Below are positions 1-8,759 of a stretch of 11,591 nucleotides of DNA, piece after piece. The first letter of the stretch is position 1. The number at the start of each line of letters is the position of its first letter. This DNA comes from Euperipatoides rowelli (lineage: Eukaryota; Onychophora; Udeonychophora; Euonychophora; Peripatopsidae). The DNA is taken from NCBI GenBank assembly GCA_003024985.2, contig PXIH01S0041089.1; one strand, written 5' to 3'. Below the pieces are notes generated by a model, which saw only the letters and a program-made list of their open reading frames with translations, was not told the origin of the DNA and made no database searches. A program made the translations under genes and the position numbers.

Positions 1-1180
1 CCCATTAGTGTTAATCAAGTACATTTTAGCATTGCAGTGCGACTGTTAATATCGAGGGGGTAAATCACCTATTTTGTTAATGACATTAACTCCTCATCTA
101 CGAGCAAAATAGTTTTAAAAATATTTAAAACCATTAACTTTATCTAAGAATGTCCAGTTTGGAAATTATTTCAAAGTGAAACATTCTTTTAGTAGTGAGT
201 GGAGAGGAAGGGGCATGATCTTGCCTCTGTTGGCAAGAAAGAGAAATAATTAAAATAAATATTACTTCGTTCAATATTACTAAATTAAGAAAAAACTTAG
301 CTGGAATTAAAACATGCACAATGTTGGTGGTAAATTAACGATCACAAGAGCCGTACCAAACATCCACGATAAGGAACTTGCAACAAAGCACTATCATGGG
401 ACATGGATTATTAATGTGTTTGTCGTGTTTCGCCCAAAACACTAACAGCCTAACTGAAATACGAAATAAAATCCTATCTAACATAGAAAATGGTCATATC
501 AAGATGTACACTAGGATCACTTTCAGTTCTGAAATACAAACAATGGCGCTACTAATTTGTAATTTTAGGTGTTGGACGACAAGAGTAAATTATAGAGAGC
601 CAAGTTCAATTTTGATAGAATGGTATATCCAAAGTAAATGTACCGTTCAACTCAGTGTGACATATAGCTCATAATAAGTTTCTCTAAATAAATCAAATAA
701 GATCTGCATATGATGACGAATGAAATAGTTCAGAAAAGGCTATTACTATAATTAAATAATAAAAATAGTGGACCAAAAGGCCTGAAGAAATCAGAAATTG
801 TCGGTTAAAAATTATCAAATATTTAAAAGTTTACGATTTAAAAAATAATGTGCGATAAAATGAATATATAGTAAAGTATATTTTACTTGAGTGAAATGAA
901 CCGAATGAACTAAGGAAAGAGTTAAAAAAATCAGTCGATAAACAATAATTAAAGTTTTAAATGTACTATAATGAATGTCTAGCATGTAGGTGAAACGATA
1001 GACTGCTGGTACAAGGAAGTCAACATTCCAAAGCACCTAGACATTCTATTAGAACATGCATGAAGAATGAGAAATATGGTGACTAGAAATGACTTCATTT
1101 ATTACCAAGACAAGAAAAGATATTACAAAATCTACAACAGCAACTTACTGCCAAACAGATAGATACAAAATAACAAAACC
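1..1180. other. AT-rich non-coding DNA, no gene recognised
   Basis: I see no supportable gene here. The longest open frames are a 98-codon plus-strand frame at 378-674 and a 73-codon minus-strand frame at 815-1036. Neither has recognisable domains, a signal peptide, splice-site context or protein-like composition, and frames of this length are expected by chance in 11.6 kb of such DNA. The sequence is of mixed complexity, with no clear tandem repeat or inverted terminal repeat. It could be intergenic or intronic. Confidence 0.6.
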
Positions 1181-1326
1181 CAGGGGTCGTTAATCTACCG
1201 GATGGCACCTGCCAGACTGACCACATAAAATAAAAACACAAATAAATATTTGCTGGACGGCAAGACAACCCTTACAAATACGACAAAGAGGTATACATGC
1301 TGTATTCTATTTTTTTTTTTTTGCAG

Positions 1327-1440
1327 AATAAGCATGCATGCAAATTAGGCTACATGAATTAATTAATTAGCATTGATTTGCATATGTGAGTGTTTATCTC
1401 ATTGTTTACTATCTCATAATTGATCAAGAATTTTGACATT
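1327..1440. promoter_or_regulatory. Candidate enhancer: octamer/homeodomain/forkhead word cluster
   Basis: Two perfect POU octamers in opposite orientation, ATGCAAAT at 1338-1345 and ATTTGCAT at 1376-1383, flank an AATT/TAAT run at 1357-1370 that offers several overlapping homeodomain cores. A palindromic GCATGCATGC at 1332-1341 overlaps the first octamer. A forkhead-like TTGTTTAC follows at 1402-1409. The stretch is more complex than the poly-T runs on either side (1311-1322 and 1441-1450). Octamers and TAAT cores are known binding words for POU and homeodomain factors. That this cluster works as an enhancer is inference; AT-rich DNA produces TAAT words freely, so the paired octamers are the real support. 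Confidence 0.3.
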
Positions 1441-1727
1441 GTTTTTTTTTTATAATAAAATATAATCTTACTTTGGTTGTAAGAAAAACATTAAGAAAAA
1501 CTTTAGTTTTTTCTTCTTCAGATAAACAGAGCAAAAGCATGTATGTCGACTAAGATTTGAGTGAAAGTATATGTTGTTAAATGATTCAAAAAATAATGAA
1601 AAATAGAATTATAGAACTATGGCCTCTCTATTGCTTTAATACCATTGCTTTAAGTAATATAGCGTTGCATAAGTAGATGTGTCATTATATAGACAGGGAT
1701 TTCATAGGTAGAACAAAAATTACACAT

Positions 1728-1765
1728 TCCTGTCTGTCTGTATGTGTCTCTCTCTCTCTCTCTCT
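1728..1765. repeat. CTGT/CT microsatellite
   Basis: A short pyrimidine-rich simple repeat begins with CTGT units and passes through TATGTGT into an uninterrupted TC run at about 1746-1765. It is an ordinary compound microsatellite with no gene nearby. A length polymorphism would be expected. Confidence 0.85.
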
Positions 1766-1825
1766 AATGAAATAATGGTTTATAAATTAATGAAAAACTT
1801 TATTCTATCTCTGATTACTGTACTT

Positions 1826-2040
1826 CTCCAACAGAAGAAGAATTGGAAAATATTTTTAAAGTTTTGTTCAGGCTTTTAGACCGAAATAGAAATCAATAAT
1901 ATTATTGGAAAAGAATAAGATTTTAAGTCCAGACTTTTAGACAGAAATGGAATAATTAAAGCATTTAAAATATTTAAAGTCTGAAGTCCAACTATCTTGA
2001 CAGAACATACAACATAATTGGAGAAGGATAACTTGTATAT
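1826..2040. repeat. Decayed tandem repeat, period about 60 bp
   Basis: The word TTTTAGACMGAAAT with its surroundings recurs near 1874 and 1935. A more diverged version (ATCTTGACAGAACAT) lies near 1994, and a possible first copy (CAACAGAAGAAG) near 1829. The GACAGAA-like anchors at 1879, 1940 and 1999 are 61 and 59 bp apart. Each is followed at variable distance by an AATAAT or TTGGA(A/G)AA segment. Copies differ by many substitutions and small indels, so this is an old minisatellite of three to four units. I see no coding potential. Confidence 0.5.
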
Positions 2041-2589
2041 AAAAAATGACTTTATAATTATGCTTGTTTAATTAATATAATCTATATAATAAAATAGTAG
2101 AAATGTCTGTATGTATTGGTAAGGTTTGCTACTCTTCCTCAACCACTCATCATAGTGCAATGATGTGTGATTTACTTGAAAGCCCTGCTAAAGCTGATTT
2201 AACTGGCACTATTTTATCTATATGGTCTTTCGTGCTCCAGGGATGAATTTTTGAAAATTTATAGCAAAAGGAGTTGCAAAGTTTGCTGGATAACTATATA
2301 GCAATCTTTGGAACTCCAATTATTCCAGAGACAGTCTGAGATACATTTTTTTTTTGGCCACTAGATGGCTTTTTTTGATAGTTTTAGCATTTTTTTATTT
2401 TCTGGGTAATTAAAAAAAAAAAAAAAAAACTAACATAACAAATCAATTCTTATCATTAAAAATAAGTAAAAGTTGGTGATTTTAAATGTTTTCCTCACAT
2501 CATTAACTGTCCTAATAACAGCCCTCAACAAATGCTAATAAGAATTAAACAGGAGTCGATTAATGGCAACTATATAATATTACGGTAGC
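2041..2589. other. Non-coding stretch with poly-T and 18-base poly-A run
   Basis: No gene is visible. The stretch at 2081-2340 is of ordinary complexity and begins TCTATATAAT after an A, faintly like a Helitron left end, but no matching right end follows. Poly-T around 2346-2355 precedes TAGATGGC (2362-2369), a word also repeated in the array at 6594-7560. An 18-base A run lies at 2412-2429. The run could be a retroposon tail or simple homopolymer growth; I see no target-site duplication that decides. Confidence 0.5.
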
Positions 2590-2990
2590 ATTTTTGATTG
2601 GAATGTTGGCCGAGTCATTCTTAATCATCACTTGTAATAGTGACAAACCAGTCTTTATTTGTCATCTTTAATTGGATCGGTTAATATCACGAGTTATGAT
2701 CACTTGCCAACTCTTAATAGAAGCTCTCCATACGTCATGTAAATCAGTAGAATAGTATGCACTGTACGTAGTCTGTCATCCTATGCGGTTGAATAAATTC
2801 AGCTGATGGCTATGCTGTAGCTAAAATAGAAGTTGTTCATAAATCAAGGTGTTTCTCCGCAGACATAATTGTGTGGAAAATAAAATGGGGCACTTAGTAC
2901 AAGCTGATGTATCCATCTCAGTCCATATGTTAACGGCTGAGTCAGACTACTGTCTAAATCAAATCTATTTACACAAATGACTTCAAGTCA
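2590..2990. other. Complex non-coding stretch with short dyads and an AP-1 word
   Basis: This block has fewer homopolymers and more varied sequence than its neighbours. It holds a dyad TGACAAA (2641-2647) / TTTGTCA (2658-2664) with a 10-base spacer, an AP-1 word TGAGTCA at 2938-2944, and a near-palindrome TGACTT-C-AAGTCA at 2978-2990. All three frames on both strands appear stop-rich. It could be a weakly constrained regulatory region or simply unique intergenic DNA; the individual words are short enough to arise by chance. Confidence 0.2.
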
Positions 2991-3786
2991 TATGCTAAAA
3001 TTTTATACATTATTACTAAAAGAAGAAGAAAAAAAAAAGAGAGTCGAAATATCTTTTAAATTTAATATTGTTTTTATATCTCATAATTTACATGTTTCCA
3101 TAGGAATAGAAGTGTTTTGTTTTTTTCTTTCTTCTTTTTTGACTTAAAATTGGAATATTATATTTGCTTACTAGTGCTGACACCTGTGAGTAGAAGCCAC
3201 ACTAAAAATGAATAATTTCTCCATTTGATGATTCCTATTATGTTATTAAATTATTTTAGATTGTAATATTCAGTAAATCATAAATCTTGTGACTGGAAAA
3301 GGTCAATACGATTATTAAGGTTCACATTTAAAATAAATGGAGCTATTTATTAGCTTCGTAATAAAAAAAAAAAAAAGTTTAATGAAAGGTGATGAAATGA
3401 GAAACTTGGAATATTTTAGATTATATTATTTATAAGTAAATATGAAAATTCTACATAAATTGTGAATTTTGCTATTTTATTTCTTTGTTTAATTAAATAA
3501 AATAATTTAAGTATTTTTAAATGAAAGGAAGCAATATTCGAGACTAAAATAAAATAAATTATGTTAAAATTTTCTTCTTAATAACCTCATTTTCCCAGTT
3601 ATTAATATTATTAATTGGTTTATATCATTTTTAACTTGTACAATAAAAAAAAAAGAGATTTTAAGATTAATGCTTTACCCCGGAAGGATGTGGGTCTTTT
3701 TACAAATCATTAGGCTATATTCTTTCAATAAAAAAAAAACCCCGATATGAAATAAATAAAGTTATGAAAAGGTTTAAGATTTAAAG
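2991..3786. other. AT-rich non-coding stretch with A and T homopolymers
   Basis: No gene, RNA or bounded element is recognised. A and T runs occur near 3025-3038, 3119-3126, 3362-3376, 3646-3655 and 3729-3739. The segment at 3704-3739 (AAATCATTAGGCTA followed by TATTCTTT and poly-A) resembles 8420-8455, so it may be the tail of a dispersed repeat. Confidence 0.5.
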
Positions 3787-4310
3787 CAGTGATTCACAAA
3801 CCTTTTAAATGCATGACCCACTTTCGGGCGAGAGTTTTGTTTGTGCCCCCCCCCCCCCCATCATTGTATCATTTGAAAAATTAAAGTCCCTGTAAAGTCA
3901 GAAACAACAATTGTACTCAAAACCAAATCATACCATTCCAAGAATGATCATAATAGAAATATATGATGCAATGACATGAAATATTCCCTGTGTAAATAAT
4001 TTTTTCTAGTAGTTTGAACTATTGCCATCCTGGCGCTGTGATCTTAATCTGATGTGAGCTGAACAATGATACATTTACAGTACTGTGACTCTGGTCACAG
4101 TAGCCTACTGTGGGTGACAAGTGCAGTACCAAATGTTCAATGATTTGTAAAGGCTGTACGCATTTTGTTCCTAAATAGAAAATAAATGTATGTTAATAAA
4201 ACATTTTTTGTTTTAGTTAGCAAATCCTCTCATGACTTCCCCCTCCCAGGGTCACACAGTGTGGGTCGGGACCCCAAGGGTGTCACAACCCCACACTTTG
4301 GGAACTGTTG
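3787..4310. mobile_element. Probable hAT-like non-autonomous transposon remnant
   Basis: The left end CAGTGATTCACAAACC (3787-3802) is like the CAGTGNTTCTCAAA ends of many hAT/Charlie-type elements. The right end, read on the minus strand, is CAGTTCCCAAAG (4307 back to 4296). With a two-base gap about 10 of 12 bases match. Both ends pass into typical subterminal sequence: GACCCACTTTC and a 14-base C run (3846-3859) at the left; GGGTCGGGACCCC with CACAACCCC at the right. The word GATTT occurs just outside both ends (3778-3782 and 4310-4314), which could be a worn 8-bp target duplication. The 520 bp hold no transposase frame, so any movement needed a helper. Family assignment rests on the ends alone. 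Confidence 0.55.
4081..4102. repeat. Perfect 9-bp hairpin inside the hAT-like element
   Basis: TACTGTGAC (4081-4089), a four-base TCTG loop, and GTCACAGTA (4094-4102) form a perfect stem. A diverged third copy of the arm, CTACTGTGGGTGAC, follows at about 4105-4118. Short dyads and repeats of this kind are common in the interior of small DNA transposons. I see no further evidence of an RNA product. Confidence 0.7.
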
Positions 4311-4919
4311 ATTTCTACTCACAATCCATAAATGCCAAGACTAGAGTAAACCTCAATGGTCATTTGGAGTTTGTTAGCTTCACCATTCAATTTAACATTA
4401 ATTTATAAAGACAATCAAAAATAGTTGAAAAACCATTGTAGTCAATACAGCCTACAAAATCACACTTTCAAATAGTTCAAAATAGTAATTGCAAACCAAA
4501 GCTTATCGCTGTAACCATGAACATAACAGAGAATGAAAAACATGAGTAACTGTCTGCCATGGATACGCACATGGTCAATGCAAAATGAAGAGCCTACAAT
4601 ATTAAAGCTTTATAACTCTTGAAGAAACTAATAAAATATACATGAGCATAACGATTATTTATATGGTACACTTTGAGGAAGATTGCTTCATATCAACCTG
4701 GAAAGGCGAGAGCTTAACGTCACGAGGAAAAAAATTCAGGGAAAGATTAATCTGCTCATAGATCCATTGCATATCCCCTTCAAACAATACTGCAAAACTA
4801 AGCCATCAAATGCGTTAAAACATAAATAATAAAAATAAATTAAAAATAATAATAACCAATATACAGACATTAATTAAATGTGCAACCAGCAGATCAATTA
4901 ATTGTAGGGAAAATAATTT
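4311..4919. other. Non-coding stretch, nothing recognised
   Basis: This is AT-rich unique-looking DNA to the right of the hAT-like element. I find no open frame of note, tandem repeat or RNA gene. A short A/T-only stretch of ATAAT/AAAT words lies around 4823-4855. Confidence 0.55.
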
Positions 4920-5110
4920 TTCCCAACACAAAAATAAGGTATAACTAAACACCCCGTGCAGAGCATCTGGGCCCTAGGATATTAATCAACCCTCCCAAAT
5001 GACATATATTAATCCATTCCCCCTCCATCCATTTTTTGCCCCTCTACCCATATTTTCTTCCTTACCCCACCCTTACTTCAAATTCGAAAAGACCAACCTT
5101 ACATAGCAAT
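4920..5110. other. C-rich, G-poor strand-skewed block
   Basis: On the plus strand, 4981-5100 contains 44 C and only 4 G by hand count. The bases form many CCC and CTCC runs separated by A/T words. No tandem period is visible, so this is not a simple satellite. The cause is unknown: it may be an old polypyrimidine expansion, a strand-specific mutation bias, or part of an unrecognised repeat. A second block of the same kind lies at 5730-6010. Confidence 0.6.
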
Positions 5111-5259
5111 TTTATATTTATAGATAACAATAATGTTTCATAATATATGATTTACCTAATTTTAGTTACAATTTTAGTCAATAGAGGCCATAGTCTATTT
5201 CTGAGACATACCAAATATACATAAGGATTTTATATAATATATATGACACTGAGTGCAGC

Positions 5260-5485
5260 TTCTAATTAAGGAAAAACACTTGGGAAATACTTCCATATAG
5301 ACTGCTCCACATGAGAAAAACTAAGTCGGACAAACAGTAATTTCTATGCTTCCCATACTGATAAATCTGCCAATGGTTTATTTTGACTCAGCTCTTCTCA
5401 GCTCAGTGTTGATTTGCATTTTCCATAAGAGATAAAAAATATTTTAGAAGATTAGCATATCATTTGTATGCATTTGCATACATAT
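5260..5485. promoter_or_regulatory. Candidate regulatory stretch with POU octamers and a 16-base dyad
   Basis: Two perfect ATTTGCAT octamers lie at 5412-5419 and 5472-5479, with a near-match ATTAGCAT at 5451-5458. The second sits in a dyad GTATGCA-TT-TGCATAC at 5466-5481, seven-base arms with a two-base centre. A CTCAGCTC pair (5388-5404) and CTAATTAAGG (5262-5271) add to a varied sequence with few homopolymers. The composition contrasts with the C-skewed blocks on both sides. Regulatory function is inferred from word clustering only; all frames look closed and I see no gene beside it. Confidence 0.25.
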
Positions 5486-5616
5486 TAACTTTTATTCAAT
5501 ATACAAGCTTGCGGAAAGTTCTGTGAAAAGTACAGAAGCATAAACTTGCACTCATCTTAAGGAAGCGATTAAACAAAAATAATATTTACAAGTTTATACT
5601 TGTTTAATCTCTAATC

Positions 5617-5680
5617 CTTCCTCATTTTTTAATATATATTTATATGTATTATTTTTTTATATATATTTAAGTTTGCTTTT
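5617..5680. repeat. TA-rich low-complexity tract
   Basis: An almost pure A/T stretch carries TATATAT words around 5631-5645 and 5660-5670, with a T run between. It is ordinary low-complexity sequence with no clear unit. Confidence 0.6.
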
Positions 5681-5729
5681 GTTTTATAAAAAAATACATA
5701 TTATCGTCAAATATTCAGATATGGTTAAC

Positions 5730-6014
5730 AGGCAATGCTTAACCCATAGCATGCTCACACCTGATTTAGCCTACAACCTGACAGATTTCCTAACATTAAT
5801 AATTCAACCCTAGCATTCCCCATACCCAGATTTTCTCCCACCAATTGGCTTCCTTCAACAATCAACCTTTTATCCTATTTCCAAAATTTAAAAACAATTA
5901 TGCCTAAATTGGTCTACCTGATTAATCCTGTTTCCACATTGTTTAACAAATATTTCACTTCTACAATGTTCCACACCTTGTCCCCCCCCCTCACACACAC
6001 ACACATACACCTTT
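5730..6014. repeat. C-skewed block ending in poly-C and a CA microsatellite
   Basis: Hand count over 5761-6000 gives 75 C against 16 G on the plus strand. The block ends in a run of nine C followed by a short CA repeat at about 5991-6004. The body has no tandem period. It resembles the block at 4920-5110 in composition but I see no long shared segment, so a common origin is not shown. Confidence 0.5.
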
Positions 6015-6593
6015 TTTTGCTTATAATCAACCGTTCATCCCTATGTCAATTCAATAGTAAAAAATAAAAAGCATATTGTATGGTACTAAAATAAAAAATA
6101 CCTATTATGTTTTTTTCTAGATGGCATAGTATATATAAATGATAATAAAATTTATTTAGGTCTCCGTACATTCATATCAAATTTGGTTGGGTTAGGTAAT
6201 ATGATTTCAAATGCATGGTAGATTATTGCCATTTTGTTTCAAATATTATTTTCTACTCTGAACTATTTTTCACTGTCAGCTATTATGGGATGTTTATAAA
6301 GTGTATTATTAAATATAAGCATTTAAGTGATATACAATGTTTGTTTTTATTAATTACAATATACCTCTCCAATGGATAGGTATTTTTTTTTTCAATATTA
6401 CATATCCTTAATGGAAGTAACCTCTCCTAAAAACATTTAAATCTATGGTCTATGGGGGCCACATGCATGCCAAAAGTGGCACATGGTAAAAATTATTTTA
6501 ATGAGGGCAAAGTCAACATTGTACATATTTATTTTCAGTATAAATATTAATTATATAAATAAAAATGATGAATTATAATTAACTACTAGCAAA
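6015..6593. other. Non-coding stretch left of the tandem array
   Basis: No gene is recognised. The sequence is mostly A/T. TAGATGGC occurs at 6118-6125, a word that recurs in every unit of the array to the right. A short G+C-richer patch at 6455-6486 has GCCAC and GTGGC arms of five bases and could be the worn end of a transposon; this is not supportable further. Confidence 0.4.
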
Positions 6594-7560
6594 TAAGCCT
6601 GTTACATGGCATCAAACAATTTCTAAAAAAAAGTACCTAGATGGCACTGTTGCTGGCTTTGGATCATGGCTTTGAATATACCCGTTACACAGGCATCAAA
6701 CATTTTTAAGCCCATTATGCATGCATCACTCACTCTCCCTCTCTCTCACATAAGAGTTATGATTCTTAATCCTTAGTTCCCGGGCGGATAAGCCTGTTAC
6801 ATTAAAGTTTCTAAAAATAGTTCCTAGATGGCACTGTTACCGGGAATCAAACATTTTTAAGCCCGTTACACAGGCATCACTCACTCTCCCTCTCTCTCAC
6901 ATAAGAGTTATGATTCTTAATCCTTAGTTCTTGGGCCGATAAACCTGTTACATTAAAGTTTCTAAAAATAGTTCATAGATGGCGCAGTTACTGGCTCAGA
7001 ACACGGCTTTGAACAAGCCCATTACACGAGCATCAAACATTTTTAGGCCTGTTACATGGGTATCACTCACTCTCTCTCTCTCTCACATAAGAGTTATGAT
7101 TCTTAAACCTTAGTTCTTGGGCCGATAAACCTGTTACATTAAAGTTTCTAAAATAGTTCATAGATGGCGCTGTTATTGGCTTCGGAACATGGCTTCAAAT
7201 AAGCCTGTTACACAGGCATCAACACATTTTTAAGCCTGTTACACAGGCATTACTCACTCTCTCTTTCTCTCACATAAGAGTTATGATTCTTAAACCTTAG
7301 TTCTTGGGCTGATAAACCTGTTACATTAAAGTTTCTAAAAATAGTTCATAGATGGCGCTGTTGTTGGCTTCGGAACACGGCTTCAAATAAGCCCGTTACA
7401 CAGGCATCAACACATTTTTAAGCCTGTTACACAGGCATTACTCACTCTCTCTCTCTCTCACATAAGAGTTATGATTCTTAAACCTTAGTTCCCGCGCCAA
7501 TAAGCGTATTACATTAAAGCTTCTAAAAAATAGTTCATAGATGGCGCTGTTATTGGCGTC
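6594..7560. repeat. Tandem array, unit about 187 bp, five full intervals
   Basis: The anchor AGATGGC lies at 6639, 6826, 6977, 7162, 7350 and 7539, giving intervals of 187, 151, 185, 188 and 189 bp, with partial units at both ends (45 and 22 bp). Each unit carries, in order, AGATGGCRCTGTT; one or two copies of AAGCCYGTTACACAGGCAT; a CACTCACTCTCTCTCT run; ATAAGAGTTATGATTC; and TTACATTAAAG. The 151-bp interval lacks about 37 bp containing the first GTTACA copy. Units starting at 7162 and 7350 are about 93% alike by hand; the left units are more diverged. Such arrays occur as stand-alone minisatellites and inside Helitron-related or other non-autonomous elements. I see no bounding ends that decide. 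Confidence 0.95.
7203..7248. repeat. Paired GCCTGT-TAC-ACAGGC hairpins in an array unit
   Basis: Six-base arms GCCTGT and ACAGGC around TAC occur at 7203-7217 and again at 7234-7248, 31 bases apart in the same unit; a third perfect copy is at 7422-7436. Other units hold one-base variants such as GCCCGTTACACAGGC near 7391. Within the 187-bp unit there is therefore an older, nested duplication of about 31 bp. Confidence 0.85.
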
Positions 7561-8700
7561 AGAAAATACTTGCTTTAGAACACACTCTTTCCAAATAATA
7601 TATAGAATAAAACTTAAGATAAAATGTTTAATTCTTTTTACAATTCATATGATGCCCCAATGCTAGTCAATATATATTTATAGATACATAATAGATGCAA
7701 GATGTTCAATTTCAACCCTCCAGCCAGTCTCCTTTATAACGTAAATTAATATTTTAAGTACAACATCTACAAGTAATGGGAGTTTTGTCTATATTTAATT
7801 CTATAATCAAAGTTTATTATATATTTGATTTCAAACGGTCAGTACTTTTAATGATTTTTTTTTTTACAAAAATACTATTGGATTTCTTCTTACGAAAAAT
7901 AAAATCCAGAACAAACAGCTTAAGGCCGGTTTCAAATTAATGTTTTTGTAAACTGACGACTGTGGCAGGGTTCTAATTTTCAAGAGCAATTACAAAGTGT
8001 TTACATGAAGCTATATTGTCAATTACTGAGTTTTTAAGTAGAGTATCTTGATGGCATTTTTCGTAAACAGCATGTATGGATTTTTTGTTTTTGTTTTCAT
8101 GTCGCATACTTGGATTGATTTTTAAAGATAATAATATTCAAGATAATATTTATTTAAGTAAAGAATATAAAGAATATTGATAATCTAATAGAAAATATTT
8201 ACAATTTAATTTAGAATAATATTTTAATCTGAATACTACCCAACATAACATGCATATTCTAGCTAAACGACAAAGTTTCGCTAGTTTGAAAGACGAGTGG
8301 TTATAGCGTGGATATATTCAATGAAAAAAAAATGGAAAATTGTTTCACATAAACCTGCAGTGTGATAAAGCTGTGAAGTATGTTGATAAAGTATTATTAA
8401 AAAAAAAAAGGCAAGTAGAAAATCATAGGCTACATTCTTTAAAACAAAAAAAAAAGGAACAATTTAGAAAGGAGAAATTCTAACGAGCTAGAAGTGAAAA
8501 AAATAAGCATGTCTTCTATTAATAATTTTCTGGTTGACTTAAAAAAATCAATTTTAAAACTTTCTATAAAAAATTTCTGTTAGACTGATTTAAAAAATGC
8601 TTTGTCTTATAATAAATTTAAACTTTCTTTCATTGATATAACAAATTTAATTTGTGTTTTATCTCAAACAGTAATATTTTGAATAGACCCGCCCCGTCTA
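7561..8700. other. AT-rich non-coding stretch, nothing recognised
   Basis: This kilobase has A and T runs (7855-7865, 8400-8409, 8446-8455) and AT-rich words such as ATAATATT. It has no tandem repeat, terminal inverted repeat or substantial open frame. The only feature of note is the segment at 8420-8455, which resembles 3704-3739. Confidence 0.55.
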
Positions 8701-8759
8701 AAAAACGTTTGTTTGATGGGAAGTTTTATAACATGAAAAGTAATGTGATTTTGTGATAA

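Noticed and set aside
378-674. 98-codon plus-strand open frame
   Set aside because: Length is within chance expectation for six frames of this composition. It has no recognisable domain, signal peptide or gene context.
815-1036. 73-codon minus-strand open frame
   Set aside because: Short, rich in AT-driven residues (Leu, Tyr, Phe, Ile), no domain; consistent with chance.
2081-2364. Possible Helitron from TCTATATAAT to CTAG
   Set aside because: The left end follows an A as expected, but CTAG at 2361-2364 is followed by A rather than T and has no clear preceding G+C-rich hairpin. Evidence is too weak to call.
2412-2429. 18-base poly-A run as a retroposon tail
   Set aside because: No body of a SINE or LINE and no flanking duplication recognised; homopolymer runs are common throughout the window.
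2641-2664. TGACAAA/TTTGTCA dyad as a small-RNA precursor
   Set aside because: The stem is only seven base pairs and does not extend, so it cannot form a microRNA-type hairpin.
6455-6486. G+C-rich patch with GCCAC/GTGGC arms as a transposon end
   Set aside because: Five-base arms are easily due to chance, and no partner end was found.
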